Positions 16,576-24,824 of a stretch of 55,243 nucleotides of DNA are shown in pieces (position 1 is the first letter of the stretch; every line of letters begins with the position of its first letter). The stretch is from contig JAQUYD010000012.1 in NCBI GenBank assembly GCA_028692035.1, positions 1 to 55,243 on the forward strand. The letters are read 5' to 3'. The notes under the pieces are model-generated. The model worked only from the letters and a program-made list of their open reading frames with translations. It ran no database searches and was not told where the DNA came from. Position numbers and translations under genes: made by a program. The DNA comes from Oscillospiraceae bacterium. Lineage in GTDB: Bacteria; Bacillota; Clostridia; Oscillospirales; Ruminococcaceae.

Positions 16576-18048
16576 ATGGCTGTGTCAAGTATCATTGGGA
16601 CATTGGGCGCCTTGCTGCGCGAAAAAAAGGTAAGCTGTAAGGAATTGACCAAAGCGTATCTGGATGGGATCGATAGGGATAACGGCGTTCTCAATGCCTA
16701 TGTGCGGGTAACTGGGGAGCAGGCACTCAAAACCGCTGCTGAGGTAGATCGCAAAATCGCCGCGGGTGAGGCCCTTTCCCCGCTGGAGGGGATCCCTATG
16801 ACCCTCAAAGACAATATTTCCACCCGCGGGATTGAAACCACCTGTTGTTCTAAAATTTTACAGGGCTACACGCCGATTTACGATGCAACGGTCTGGCAGA
16901 TGTTGCAAAAACAAAACGCGGTGCTGCTGGGCAAAACCAATATGGATGAATTCGCCATGGGATCTTCCTGCGAAACATCCTGTTACGGAGGGGCGGCAAA
17001 CCCCTTCGATACCGGGCATGTGGCCGGCGGGAGTTCCGGCGGTGGTGCTTCGGCGGTGGGTGGCAACCTGGCGGCCTATGCCCTGGGATCCGACACTGGT
17101 GGATCCATCCGTCAGCCGGCGAGTTTTTGCGGGCTGGTGGGGCTTAAGCCCACTTATGGCGCGGTGTCCCGTTTTGGACTGATCGCCTATGCTTCCAGCC
17201 TGGATCAGATTGGGCCCATCTGCAAAAGCGTGGAAGACGCCGCAGTGGTGTTTGACGCCATCAGCGGACAGGATCCGATGGATTCTACCAGTGTGGGGCA
17301 TAAAGATCCGGTTTCTCCCCAACTGGCACAGAAACCGGAACAATTGGCCATTGGCGTGGTGAAAGAATATTTCAAAGGGGTAGACCCACAGGTGGAAGCG
17401 GCGATCCAAAACGCCATTCGCACCTACGAAAAGCTGGGTGCGAAAGTTGTGCCCCTTTCCATGCCCGCCATCTCCTATGCTTTGCCGGTGTATTATATCT
17501 TGGCTTGCGCAGAGGCGTCCTCCAATCTCGGCCGATACGACGGCATCCGGTACGGGTATCATGCCGATCACTACAACGGTATCCACGAAATGATTTGCAA
17601 GACCCGTAGCGAAGGATTCGGCCCGGAGGTGCAGCGGCGGATCCTGCTGGGCTCCTATGTACTCAGCGCGGGCTATTACGACGCTTATTATAAAAAGGCC
17701 CAGAACCTGCGCGGTGCGGTCAAAAAGGGCTTTGACGAAACCTTTGCCCAGTGCGATGTGATTTTAGCGCCAACCGTCCCGATGACGGCGTTTCCCAAGG
17801 GGTTTGCGGGCCAGGATCAAGTGCAAACCTATCAGACCGACATCTGCACCGTTCCGGTAAATATCGCAGGGCTTCCGGCGTTGTCTATCCCCTGCGGGTA
17901 CGACCAAAAGGGCTTGCCGGTTGGAATGCAGCTGATTGCAAACCGGTTTGAAGAAACAAAGCTGCTTCAAACGGCTTACCTGTTTGAGCGGGAAATGGCC
18001 GGGGAAATCTACCGCAAGGAGGAGTGGGGGTGCCGGACATATGCGTGA
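16576..18048 (+). CDS. gatA: Asp/Glu-tRNA amidotransferase subunit A
   Basis: This 490-residue amidase-signature enzyme frees ammonia from glutamine for transamidation of Asp-tRNA-Asn and Glu-tRNA-Gln. The Ser-cisSer-Lys triad is visible: Lys78 in PMTLKDN, cis-Ser153 in AGGSSGGGAS and nucleophile Ser177 in DTGGSIRQPA. Length is typical. The ATG at 16576 touches a run of G residues, so the in-frame GTG at 16582, at a better distance from AGGGGGG, may be the true start. The gene overlaps gatB by 8 bases. Confidence 0.95.
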   Translation: MAVSSIIGTLGALLREKKVSCKELTKAYLDGIDRDNGVLNAYVRVTGEQALKTAAEVDRKIAAGEALSPLEGIPMTLKDNISTRGIETTCCSKILQGYTPIYDATVWQMLQKQNAVLLGKTNMDEFAMGSSCETSCYGGAANPFDTGHVAGGSSGGGASAVGGNLAAYALGSDTGGSIRQPASFCGLVGLKPTYGAVSRFGLIAYASSLDQIGPICKSVEDAAVVFDAISGQDPMDSTSVGHKDPVSPQLAQKPEQLAIGVVKEYFKGVDPQVEAAIQNAIRTYEKLGAKVVPLSMPAISYALPVYYILACAEASSNLGRYDGIRYGYHADHYNGIHEMICKTRSEGFGPEVQRRILLGSYVLSAGYYDAYYKKAQNLRGAVKKGFDETFAQCDVILAPTVPMTAFPKGFAGQDQVQTYQTDICTVPVNIAGLPALSIPCGYDQKGLPVGMQLIANRFEETKLLQTAYLFEREMAGEIYRKEEWGCRTYA

Positions 18049-19462
18049 GTATGAAATGGTCGCCGGACTGGAAACACATGTGGAACTTGCTACAAAGACG
18101 AAGATTTTTTGCGGTTGCACCACTGCATTTGGCGGCGCGCCCAACACCCATTGCTGCCCCATCTGCATTGGGTTGCCTGGCGTGCTGCCAAAATTGAACC
18201 GCCAGGTGGTCCGTTATGGGATTTTGGCAGGTCTTGCAACCAACTGCAAAATCAATCCGGTGTCGAAGATGGACCGAAAAAACTATGTCTATCCGGACCT
18301 GCCGAAAGCGTATCAAGTATCCCAATATGATAAGCCCCTGTGCCTAGGCGGCTGGATTACTTTGGACAGCGGTAAAAAGATCCGCCTGACCCGTATCCAC
18401 ATTGAGGAGGATGCGGGCAAACTGGTTCACGAGCGGGGAGACACCTTTGTGGACTACAACCGCGGCGGCGTTCCGTTGATCGAGGTGGTCACTGAACCGG
18501 ATTTTCGCTCGGTTGAGGAGGTTCGGGAGTATGTGGAAAAATTACAGCTTTTGATGAAATATATCGGCGTGTCCGACTGTAAAATGCAGGAGGGATCCCT
18601 GCGTTGTGATGTGAACATTTCGGTAAGGCCTAAAGGGAGCGAGACTTTTGGCACCCGCACCGAGATCAAGAATATGAATTCGTTTACCTTTATGTCCAAA
18701 GCGCTGGAATACGAGTTCGAGCGGCAGGTGGATCTGTTGGAGAGCGGCGAGGCAGTCATCCAAGAAACCAGGCGGTATAACGATACCACCGGTGAAACGG
18801 AGAGCATGCGCTCCAAAGAAGACGCCCACGACTATCGGTATTTTAAGGAGCCAGATTTGGTGACGATTGCCACCGGTGAAGAAGAGATCGAAACACTTCG
18901 CGCGCAGCTGCCGGAGCTGCCGGACCGGAAAAAGGCCCGCTATTTGGAAATGGGGATCAATGAGGGGGACGCGGCAGCGCTGATCCGTTCGCGCAGGGCG
19001 GCGGCGTTTTTTGACGAAGCGGCAGAAGGGCTCAACGCGCCTAAAACCGCCGCGGCTTTTATCGTTGGACAGATGTTCAGCCGCTATTCCACCGAGGAGC
19101 AGCGGGAAGAATGGGCGGTGGCGATCTCCCCAGCGCAGTTGCACGCATTGTGTGAACTGGTGGAATCGGGTAAATGCAACCGAAATCTTGCCAAGGCCAC
19201 ATTGGAGAAAATGCTTGATACCGGAAAAGACGCCAAATCGTTTCTTTCTGAAGGCGATCTTGCAGGTGTTGGTAGCGAACAGTTGGCACAGGTCTGCAAG
19301 ACGGTGATTGCGCAGAATGCAGGTGCGGTGCAAAATTATTTAGGCGGTAAGGAGACGGCGCTGAAAGCGTTGGTCGGTGCGGTCATGCGGGAAACCCGCG
19401 GCAGAGCAGATGCAGAAAAGGCTTCCGGAATGCTTATTGACATGCTGAAAAAGGAATGCTAG
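18041..19462 (+). CDS. gatB: Asp/Glu-tRNA amidotransferase subunit B
   Basis: This 473-residue GatB is the kinase-like subunit that activates the mischarged tRNA and positions its 3' end. It starts with the family mark YEMVAGLETHVEL and contains KIFCGC and HCCPIC (zinc-binding Cys pairs), LPKAYQVSQYDKPLC, the RIHIEEDAGKL phosphate segment and NRGGVPLIEVVTEPD. The tail carries the YqeY-like helical domain. The ATG at 18041 overlaps the gatA stop by 8 bases; the longer open frame upstream lies inside gatA and was rejected. A strong terminator follows, closing the aspS-gatCAB unit. Confidence 0.95.
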   Translation: MREYEMVAGLETHVELATKTKIFCGCTTAFGGAPNTHCCPICIGLPGVLPKLNRQVVRYGILAGLATNCKINPVSKMDRKNYVYPDLPKAYQVSQYDKPLCLGGWITLDSGKKIRLTRIHIEEDAGKLVHERGDTFVDYNRGGVPLIEVVTEPDFRSVEEVREYVEKLQLLMKYIGVSDCKMQEGSLRCDVNISVRPKGSETFGTRTEIKNMNSFTFMSKALEYEFERQVDLLESGEAVIQETRRYNDTTGETESMRSKEDAHDYRYFKEPDLVTIATGEEEIETLRAQLPELPDRKKARYLEMGINEGDAAALIRSRRAAAFFDEAAEGLNAPKTAAAFIVGQMFSRYSTEEQREEWAVAISPAQLHALCELVESGKCNRNLAKATLEKMLDTGKDAKSFLSEGDLAGVGSEQLAQVCKTVIAQNAGAVQNYLGGKETALKALVGAVMRETRGRADAEKASGMLIDMLKKEC

Positions 19463-19498
19463 GCTTAAGGAAAGGAAAATCCATTTCCAAAGCTGTGA

Positions 19499-19528
19499 AA
19501 AGGCCGGAGCGGATGCTCCGGCCTTTTT
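19499..19528 (+). terminator. Terminator of aspS-gatCAB
   Basis: AGGCCGGAGC / GCTCCGGCCT (19501-19524) with a 4-base loop and a following T-run, 37 bases after the gatB stop. Confidence 0.92.
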
Positions 19529-19582
19529 GTATCAAGCGGCAGGCGGAAGATGATAGAACAAATCAAACGGAGGAAACGAAAA

Positions 19583-20338
19583 ATGAAATTGATTTCATGG
19601 AATGTCAACGGTCTGCGAGCCTGTGTGGGAAAAGGTTTTTTGGAATTTTTTGACAGGGTAGAGGCAGATGTGTTTTGCATTCAGGAAACCAAAATGCAGC
19701 CGGGACAATTGGACTTGGCGCTGGAGGGATATCACCAGTATTGGTGTAGCGCCCAGAAAAAGGGGTATTCTGGCACAGCGCTGTTTTGTAAGGAAGAGCC
19801 GGTTTCTGTTCAGTATGAACTGCCGGAAGAGCTCCATGCCAGCGAGGGCCGGGTGATTGCGGCGGAGTTTGAGCGGTTTTATCTGGTCAATGTCTATACC
19901 CCCAATTCTCAGCGTGGCTTGACCCGTTTGGATTATCGCATAGAGTGGGAAAATGCATTTTTGGCATACATCCGGCAGTTAGAAGAAAAAAAGCCGGTCG
20001 TGATCTGCGGGGATATGAATGTGGCGCACCGGGAAATCGATTTGAAAAACCCCAAAACCAACGTGGGAAACGCGGGCTTTACCCCGCAGGAGCGAGAAAA
20101 AATGTCCGCGCTGCAAGAAGCGGGATACCTGGACAGCTTTCGCTACTTTTATCCGGACACGGCCGGCGCCTACTCCTGGTGGAGCTATATGTACCATGCC
20201 CGGGAAAACAACGCAGGGTGGCGGATCGACTATTTTCTCGTGTCCCAAAAGCTGAAGCAGTTTATGAAAGACGCCAAAATCCACAGCGAGGTGTTGGGCA
20301 GCGACCACTGTCCAGTGGAATTGACGTTGGAATTTTAA
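19583..20338 (+). CDS. xth: Exodeoxyribonuclease III (AP endonuclease)
   Basis: This 251-residue enzyme cuts DNA at abasic sites and trims 3' ends in base-excision repair. Motifs run in order: ISWNVNGLRA (Asn7), CIQETKMQ (Glu35, metal ligand), NVYTPNSQRG, CGDMNVAHREIDL (catalytic Asp/Asn), WWSYMYHARENNAGWRIDYF and the last GSDHCPVEL (Asp-His pair). The ATG at 19583 follows GGAGG. The gene lies just after the gatB terminator. I see no separate strong promoter, so read-through from the operon may contribute. Confidence 0.95.
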   Translation: MKLISWNVNGLRACVGKGFLEFFDRVEADVFCIQETKMQPGQLDLALEGYHQYWCSAQKKGYSGTALFCKEEPVSVQYELPEELHASEGRVIAAEFERFYLVNVYTPNSQRGLTRLDYRIEWENAFLAYIRQLEEKKPVVICGDMNVAHREIDLKNPKTNVGNAGFTPQEREKMSALQEAGYLDSFRYFYPDTAGAYSWWSYMYHARENNAGWRIDYFLVSQKLKQFMKDAKIHSEVLGSDHCPVELTLEF

Positions 20339-20399
20339 AGTCCCCGCGGGATGTAAACCATGCCCATTTGATGAAGCAAAAGGGTTTGTGGAAATGGGC

Positions 20400-20429
20400 T
20401 TGCCAACCTGCGTCTTGGTCTGGTATACT
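20400..20429 (+). promoter_or_regulatory. Promoter of the first SIS-domain gene
   Basis: TTGCCA (20400-20405), 18 bases, TATACT (20424-20429) with an extended TGG before the -10. A short CCGCG/CGCGG hairpin lies in the leader (about 20448-20464). Confidence 0.6.
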
Positions 20430-20478
20430 GGTTCTGGAATTTTTTGGCCGCGGAAAAGCCGCGGGAAAGGGGCAATCT

Positions 20479-21585
20479 ATGGGAAAGAATGCAGAGTATA
20501 TCCAAAGAGTTATGGGCTATGTGGAGGAAAACGTACCTGTGACCCAATCCATTTTGGCCGACCGAAAGGCCGTTTGCGCGGCATTTTTGAAAAATGTGCA
20601 GGGGAAAAGTTTTAATCAGGTTTTGCTGTTTGGCATCGGCAGCTCCTATAATGCGGGGCTGATGGTCAAACCGCTGTTGGAATCGGCTTTGCAGCTGGAT
20701 GTTCTGGTGGCTTCTCCCGCTATGTACGAACAGATGTGTCGCAGCCGCAGCTTTGACAATGCGCTGCTGATCGCGGCCAGCCAGTCGGGCAAAAGCGCCG
20801 CCACCATTGATGTGGTCAAAGAGTTAAAGGCCAAAGGCGCATTTGTAGTAGGGCTTACCGGTAATCTGGAGTCTCCGCTGGCGCAGGAATCCTCTGCAGC
20901 GGTGGATATCCATTGCGGCGAGGAAAAGTCCAGCGTGATGACCAAGGGCGTTTTGGCAACGGCTATGATGATGGCGATGATCGGCTTGGAATACGGCCAG
21001 CTCAGCGGCCGCCTGGCGCAAAACGATTACGATAAGATCATGGCAGATTTTGATTTTATCGCTGGCCACATGCAGGAAAACCTGTCTCTGACAAAGGATT
21101 GGTGCGCCGCCAATGTAGCGGATTGGAGCAAATACCGCTCCTTCTCTTTGATCAGCAACATTGATTCCGTCGGGACGACGCTGGAAATTGCCCTGAAGGT
21201 GATGGAGAGCATCTTCTTGCCCTCTGATTCTTTTGAGGTAGAAGAATATTTGCACGGACCGCACCTGCTTTTGTCCCGCAAAGAAGCGGCGCTGTTGCAG
21301 TTGGATTCGGTGAGCATGGATCATGCGAAACTTTCCCGCATCCACAGCTTCTTGCAGGAGAAAAACGCGCCGTCTTATCAAATCACCCAAGCGGGCGAAC
21401 CTGGATTCACCAAAGACCGCCTAGCCATCCATAGCGCCATAAATGGTCTGCTGGATTTTGCGGAATTTTTACCGGTACTTCAGGCGTGGAGCATCAGCCT
21501 GTGGGAGTATTTTGACCGGAACGGTTTGGATGCGTTTGAGATGCCCGGCGATCTTTCTGGAGCCTTGGCGACAAAAGTCAAATAA
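20479..21585 (+). CDS. SIS-domain sugar-phosphate isomerase/deglycase
   Basis: This 368-residue protein has two SIS domains, as in the isomerase half of glucosamine-6-phosphate synthase and in fructosamine/glucosamine-phosphate deglycases. It reads FGIGSSYNAGLMVKPLLESA and ASQSGKSAATIDVVKELKAKG in the first domain, then SNIDSVGTTLEIALKVMES and EEYLHGPHLLL in the second, the last being the family's phosphate-proximal mark. The substrate is not certain; its neighbours (GntR-type regulator and FrlB-like deglycase) point to Amadori compounds. The ATG at 20479 has a GGGG site; the longer open frame begins inside xth and was rejected. A dyad at 21605-21644 ends it. Confidence 0.87.
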   Translation: MGKNAEYIQRVMGYVEENVPVTQSILADRKAVCAAFLKNVQGKSFNQVLLFGIGSSYNAGLMVKPLLESALQLDVLVASPAMYEQMCRSRSFDNALLIAASQSGKSAATIDVVKELKAKGAFVVGLTGNLESPLAQESSAAVDIHCGEEKSSVMTKGVLATAMMMAMIGLEYGQLSGRLAQNDYDKIMADFDFIAGHMQENLSLTKDWCAANVADWSKYRSFSLISNIDSVGTTLEIALKVMESIFLPSDSFEVEEYLHGPHLLLSRKEAALLQLDSVSMDHAKLSRIHSFLQEKNAPSYQITQAGEPGFTKDRLAIHSAINGLLDFAEFLPVLQAWSISLWEYFDRNGLDAFEMPGDLSGALATKVK

Positions 21586-21590
21586 ACCGG

Positions 21591-21644
21591 TTTACAAGAA
21601 ATCAAAAATATGCTATGATGTGATATGACATCATAGCATATTTT
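21591..21644 (+). promoter_or_regulatory. Promoter inside a 17-bp perfect dyad (terminator/operator)
   Basis: TTTACA (21591-21596), 17 bases, TATGAT (21614-21619) drive the GntR gene. The -10 box lies in the left arm of the perfect dyad AAAATATGCTATGATGT (21605-21621) / ACATCATAGCATATTTT (21628-21644). The dyad with its trailing T residues can end the SIS transcript and also looks like an operator; the sub-motif ATATGACATCATAGCAT recurs at 22524. Confidence 0.7.
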
Positions 21645-21681
21645 GTGTTTTTGATAGATTTGAGAGAGATGGTGAAGAATC

Positions 21682-22395
21682 ATGGAGCTGCTGCAGGATC
21701 ACAATGAACCTTTATACCTCCAACTGAAGAAAATTCTTCGGACTGCGGTGGTGAATGGTGAATATGCCCCGGGACAGCAGATCCCCACCGAGCAGGAGCT
21801 GATGAAGCAGTATAATGTCAGCCGTATTACGGTTCGCCGGGCGATCCAGGAGCTGATTAACGAAAAATACCTGGTGAAAAGCCAGGGCAAGGGCACTTTT
21901 GTCAGCCAGACCAGGCCGAACCGGGAATTGATTAAACTCAAAAGCTTTACGGAAAACTGCGAGGACAATCATCGGGTCGCCAAATCCAAGGTTCTTTCAG
22001 TAACAGTGGATAAGGCCAATAAGCACGATATTAGCAGGTTGGGCGTTACGGCGGAGGATAAGGTCCTTCATGTGACCCGTCTGCGTTTTAGGGACGATGT
22101 GCCGCTTTTGATCGAGCATTCCTATTATCCCTATCCGAAATTTGAGTTTCTGCTGCATCACAACCTCACCGGCTCTGTTTACGCGATTTTAAAAGAAGAA
22201 CTGGGATTGATTCCGGTCCGTTCTGAAAAAAGCGTGGAAATCGCTTACGCGACGGCAGAACAGGCGCAGCTACTGGGGATCAATAAGGGCGCAGCGCTGT
22301 TTTTGATGCGGACGGTGGCGTATGATGAAGAGGAAAACCCGGTTCATCACAACATCGTTTATCTGGATGGCGTAACCTATCGCTTCAGTTTTTAG
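21682..22395 (+). CDS. GntR/HutC family regulator with UTRA domain
   Basis: This 237-residue regulator has an N-terminal GntR winged helix (PLYLQLKKILRTAVVNGEYA, PTEQELMKQYNVSRITVRRA) and a C-terminal UTRA ligand-binding domain (LHVTRLRFRDDVPLLIEHSY, TAEQAQLLGINKGAALFLM). HutC-type regulators respond to sugar-phosphates or amino-sugar phosphates. It lies between two SIS-domain genes, so a fructosamine-6-phosphate-type ligand is likely. Motifs shared by its own promoter and that of the FrlB-like gene suggest autoregulation and control of the module. The ATG follows GAGAGATGG; the site is weak. Confidence 0.9.
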   Translation: MELLQDHNEPLYLQLKKILRTAVVNGEYAPGQQIPTEQELMKQYNVSRITVRRAIQELINEKYLVKSQGKGTFVSQTRPNRELIKLKSFTENCEDNHRVAKSKVLSVTVDKANKHDISRLGVTAEDKVLHVTRLRFRDDVPLLIEHSYYPYPKFEFLLHHNLTGSVYAILKEELGLIPVRSEKSVEIAYATAEQAQLLGINKGAALFLMRTVAYDEEENPVHHNIVYLDGVTYRFSF

Positions 22396-22498
22396 CGGCG
22401 GGTTTTAGCCATTTTTGGCCGCTTGCGAAAGGGAATCGAAAAATTATACACATATCCTTGTGAAATTTTGACCAAATTCACGATTTTTGCGTTTTGTG

Positions 22499-22546
22499 TT
22501 TACAAATGCGGATGGTTATGATAATATGACGTTATAGGATAACCAT
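22499..22546 (+). promoter_or_regulatory. Promoter and operator-like dyad of the FrlB-like gene
   Basis: TTTACA (22499-22504), 17 bases, TAATAT (22522-22527). Dyad ATGGTTAT (22512-22519) / ATAACCAT (22539-22546) surrounds the -10. ATATGACGTTATAGGAT (22524-22540) matches 14 of 17 bases of the motif at 21623-21639 before the GntR gene. A leader of about 100 bases follows. Confidence 0.65.
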
Positions 22547-22640
22547 GGAGATTCTATGTGCTTTTCCATGATTCCTATGAATATGGCGTAGCTTTTGTTG
22601 CGCCGGAAAATTGCCTATTATTTATAAGGAGGAATTTCCA

Positions 22641-23603
22641 ATGGCTTGTTGTCCGAAGTCCGTTATTTCCGAAATCGTAAAAGCCAAAGGCGCTATTAAG
22701 AGCGTATACTTTGTTGCTTGCGGTGGTTCTTACGCTGGTTTGCATCCGGGTAAATATTTCCTGGAGAGCGAGAGCAAGGAGCTGAAAGTTGACCATTACA
22801 CCGCGAATGAGTTCTGCCATGCTACCCCGAAAGCTCTGGGTGCGGATTCCATCGTTATCACTCAGTCTTCTTCCGGTAACACGCCTGAGACTGTAAAAGC
22901 TGCTGAGATTGCTCAGAAAGCTGGCGCTGCGTCCATCGTTATCACCAACAAACCTGAGTCCCCTCTGGCTCAGAATGGCGATTATGTTCTGGTTCCTGAG
23001 AAAGGTTCCACGGCGAACAGCGGCCAGGCTTATTCCTTGAAACTGGCTGTTGAAATCCTCAACCAGACCGAGGGTTACGAGAACTACGACGAGATGTACA
23101 ACGGCTTTGACAGAATTGACAAAATTGTTGGCAATGCTACCCAGTTCATCGCTCCCAGAGCTGAGAAATGGGCGAAAATGTACAAAGACGAGAAACTCAT
23201 CTACACCATGGGTTCTGGTTCTGCGCACAGCGTTGCTTACTCCTTTGCAATCTGCTTGCTGATGGAGATGCAGTGGGTTAACTCTTCCGCGATTCATTCC
23301 GGCGAGTACTTCCACGGCCCCTTCGAGATCACTGACCGCGAGACCCCTTTCATCGTGTTCATGAGCGAAGGCCGCACCCGTCCGCTGGATCAGAGAGCTC
23401 TGGATTTCTTGAAACAGTATGCTGAGAAATTGATGATCGTTGACGTAAAAGAGCTGGGCATCAACACCATCGACGATAAAGTCGTTGAGTTCTTTAACCC
23501 CCTGCTGCTTGTTCATGCGATCCGCGTTTTCGCTCAGAAACTGTCTGAGGAGAGAAAACATCCGCTGACTGTCAGAAGATATATGTGGAAACTGGAGTAC
23601 TAA
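22641..23603 (+). CDS. frlB: FrlB-like fructosamine-6-phosphate deglycase
   Basis: This 320-residue SIS-domain enzyme resembles FrlB, which splits fructoselysine-6-phosphate (or similar) into glucose-6-phosphate and the amino acid. Marks are VACGGSYAGLHPGKYFLES, TQSSSGNTPETVKAAEIAQK, the second-domain IHSGEYFHGPFEITD and the C-terminal HPLTVRRYMWKLEY, which is characteristic of FrlB. The ATG follows AAGGAGG. Codon choice is strongly skewed (GCT for Ala, GTT for Val, AGA for Arg) compared with the GC-ending codons of its neighbours, as in highly expressed or recently acquired genes. No kinase or transporter for the pathway is in the window. Confidence 0.88.
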   Translation: MACCPKSVISEIVKAKGAIKSVYFVACGGSYAGLHPGKYFLESESKELKVDHYTANEFCHATPKALGADSIVITQSSSGNTPETVKAAEIAQKAGAASIVITNKPESPLAQNGDYVLVPEKGSTANSGQAYSLKLAVEILNQTEGYENYDEMYNGFDRIDKIVGNATQFIAPRAEKWAKMYKDEKLIYTMGSGSAHSVAYSFAICLLMEMQWVNSSAIHSGEYFHGPFEITDRETPFIVFMSEGRTRPLDQRALDFLKQYAEKLMIVDVKELGINTIDDKVVEFFNPLLLVHAIRVFAQKLSEERKHPLTVRRYMWKLEY

Positions 23604-23640
23604 TTTAAAATTGGTGCAAAAGCTCTTACATAGCGTTTGT

Positions 23641-23675
23641 AAAAGAGGGGCAATATTGCCCCTCTTTTATTTTTA
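23641..23675 (+). terminator. Terminator of the FrlB-like gene
   Basis: Perfect 14-bp dyad AAAAGAGGGGCAAT / ATTGCCCCTCTTTT (23641-23668) followed by ATTTTTA. Confidence 0.93.
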
Positions 23676-23741
23676 TGGCCTGGTGAAGATTGGATTTTGC
23701 AAGCATAGACAGCCGCTTTGTCCTGCTGTTTTTAGCGGTTC

Positions 23742-23771
23742 TTGTGGAAAAGGGCGAAGTTGTGTTACAAT
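23742..23771 (+). promoter_or_regulatory. Promoter of proC
   Basis: TTGTGG (23742-23747), 18 bases, TACAAT (23766-23771), 25 bases before the start codon. The -35 box is weak. Confidence 0.55.
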
Positions 23772-23796
23772 ATAAAAAACGGGGGAGGATATCAGC

Positions 23797-24639
23797 ATGG
23801 AAAATAGCATCGGGTTCATCGGCGCCGGAAACATGGCTGGCGCAATCATTGGCGGTATTCTTCGGGCGAAAATCTGTTTGCCCGAGCAGGTCTGGGCTTC
23901 AGCGCCGAGCATGAAGCACCTGTCCGCCTTGCAGGAAAAATATCAAATTCATGTGACGACGGACAATCGAGAGGCGGCGGCCCAGGCCGATATTTTGGTC
24001 CTTGCTGTAAAGCCCTACCTCATTGAGAGCGTGATCGAGCAAATTAAAGGCCAAATCCGGCCGGGTGCAATCGTCGTTTCCATTGCGGCAGGCGTAACGT
24101 TGGCACAGATGGACGAAGGGTTTGACGCGCCGGTTCATTTGGTGCGGGTGATGCCCAATACGCCTTGCATGGTGGGAGAGGGGATGTCCGCCATTTTTCC
24201 TGGAAGATGGATCACCCCGGAAGAGACAGAAGAAATCCGGGCAATTTTTTCAGCGCTGGGCCGGGCAGAAGTGCTGGAAGAGAGATTGATTGATGTGGTT
24301 GGCGCCGTCAGCGGTTCCTCGCCGGCCTACGTATACCTTTTTGTCGAGGCGATGGCCGACGCGGCGGTTAAAGGGGGCATGCCCCGGGCGCAGGCGTACC
24401 GGTTTGCGGCACAGGCAGTGTTGGGATCAGCCAAAATGGTACTTGAAACGGGGCTGCATCCCGGTGTGTTGAAGGATATGGTCTGTTCTCCCGGCGGCAC
24501 GACGATCGAAGCGATCGAAGTATTGGAACAAAAGGGGATGCGGGGTGCCGTGTTCGCGGCAATGGATGCTTGCATAGAAAAATCTGTGCGAATGAGTGGA
24601 AAACAGGAGAATGCAGGAACACTCTTGTCCTCAAAATAA
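23797..24639 (+). CDS. proC: Pyrroline-5-carboxylate reductase
   Basis: This 280-residue enzyme performs the last step of proline synthesis, reducing pyrroline-5-carboxylate with NAD(P)H. The N-terminal Rossmann motif is GFIGAGNMAGAIIGG, followed by LAVKPYLIESVIEQI and RVMPNTPCMVGEGM. The C-terminal helical domain has GAVSGSSPAYVYLFVEAMAD and the family signature around VCSPGGTTIEAIEVLEQKG. Start ATG follows GGGGGAGG. It is a single-gene unit; no other proline genes are nearby. Confidence 0.95.
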   Translation: MENSIGFIGAGNMAGAIIGGILRAKICLPEQVWASAPSMKHLSALQEKYQIHVTTDNREAAAQADILVLAVKPYLIESVIEQIKGQIRPGAIVVSIAAGVTLAQMDEGFDAPVHLVRVMPNTPCMVGEGMSAIFPGRWITPEETEEIRAIFSALGRAEVLEERLIDVVGAVSGSSPAYVYLFVEAMADAAVKGGMPRAQAYRFAAQAVLGSAKMVLETGLHPGVLKDMVCSPGGTTIEAIEVLEQKGMRGAVFAAMDACIEKSVRMSGKQENAGTLLSSK

Positions 24640-24666
24640 AAAAATATTTTTTACAGAAAACTTTGC

Positions 24667-24695
24667 TTGACAATTTCAACGGAACGTGATAATAT
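24667..24695 (+). promoter_or_regulatory. Promoter of the cold-shock gene
   Basis: TTGACA (24667-24672), 17 bases, TAATAT (24690-24695); overlapping GATAAT and TATAAC alternatives exist. The start codon lies 130 bases downstream, which gives a long leader. Confidence 0.75.
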
Positions 24696-24725
24696 AACAA
24701 TTGTATTCTAAAGCACGATTGAACT

Positions 24726-24786
24726 CACATGTTTGTGTAAGTCATTTGTTCGCCGAATGGTTTACACAAACATGTGGGTTTTTCTT
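24726..24786 (+). promoter_or_regulatory. Leader hairpin with T-run before csp (attenuator-like)
   Basis: CACATGTTTGTGTAA (24726-24740) pairs perfectly with TTACACAAACATGTG (24762-24776), followed by GGTTTTTCTTTTGG. It lies between the csp promoter and its ribosome site, so it has the form of an intrinsic terminator in the leader. It could act as an attenuator or temperature-responsive structure. Confidence 0.7.
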
Positions 24787-24824
24787 TTGGCCCGGAATAT
24801 AATATTTTTTTTGGAGGTACCATC

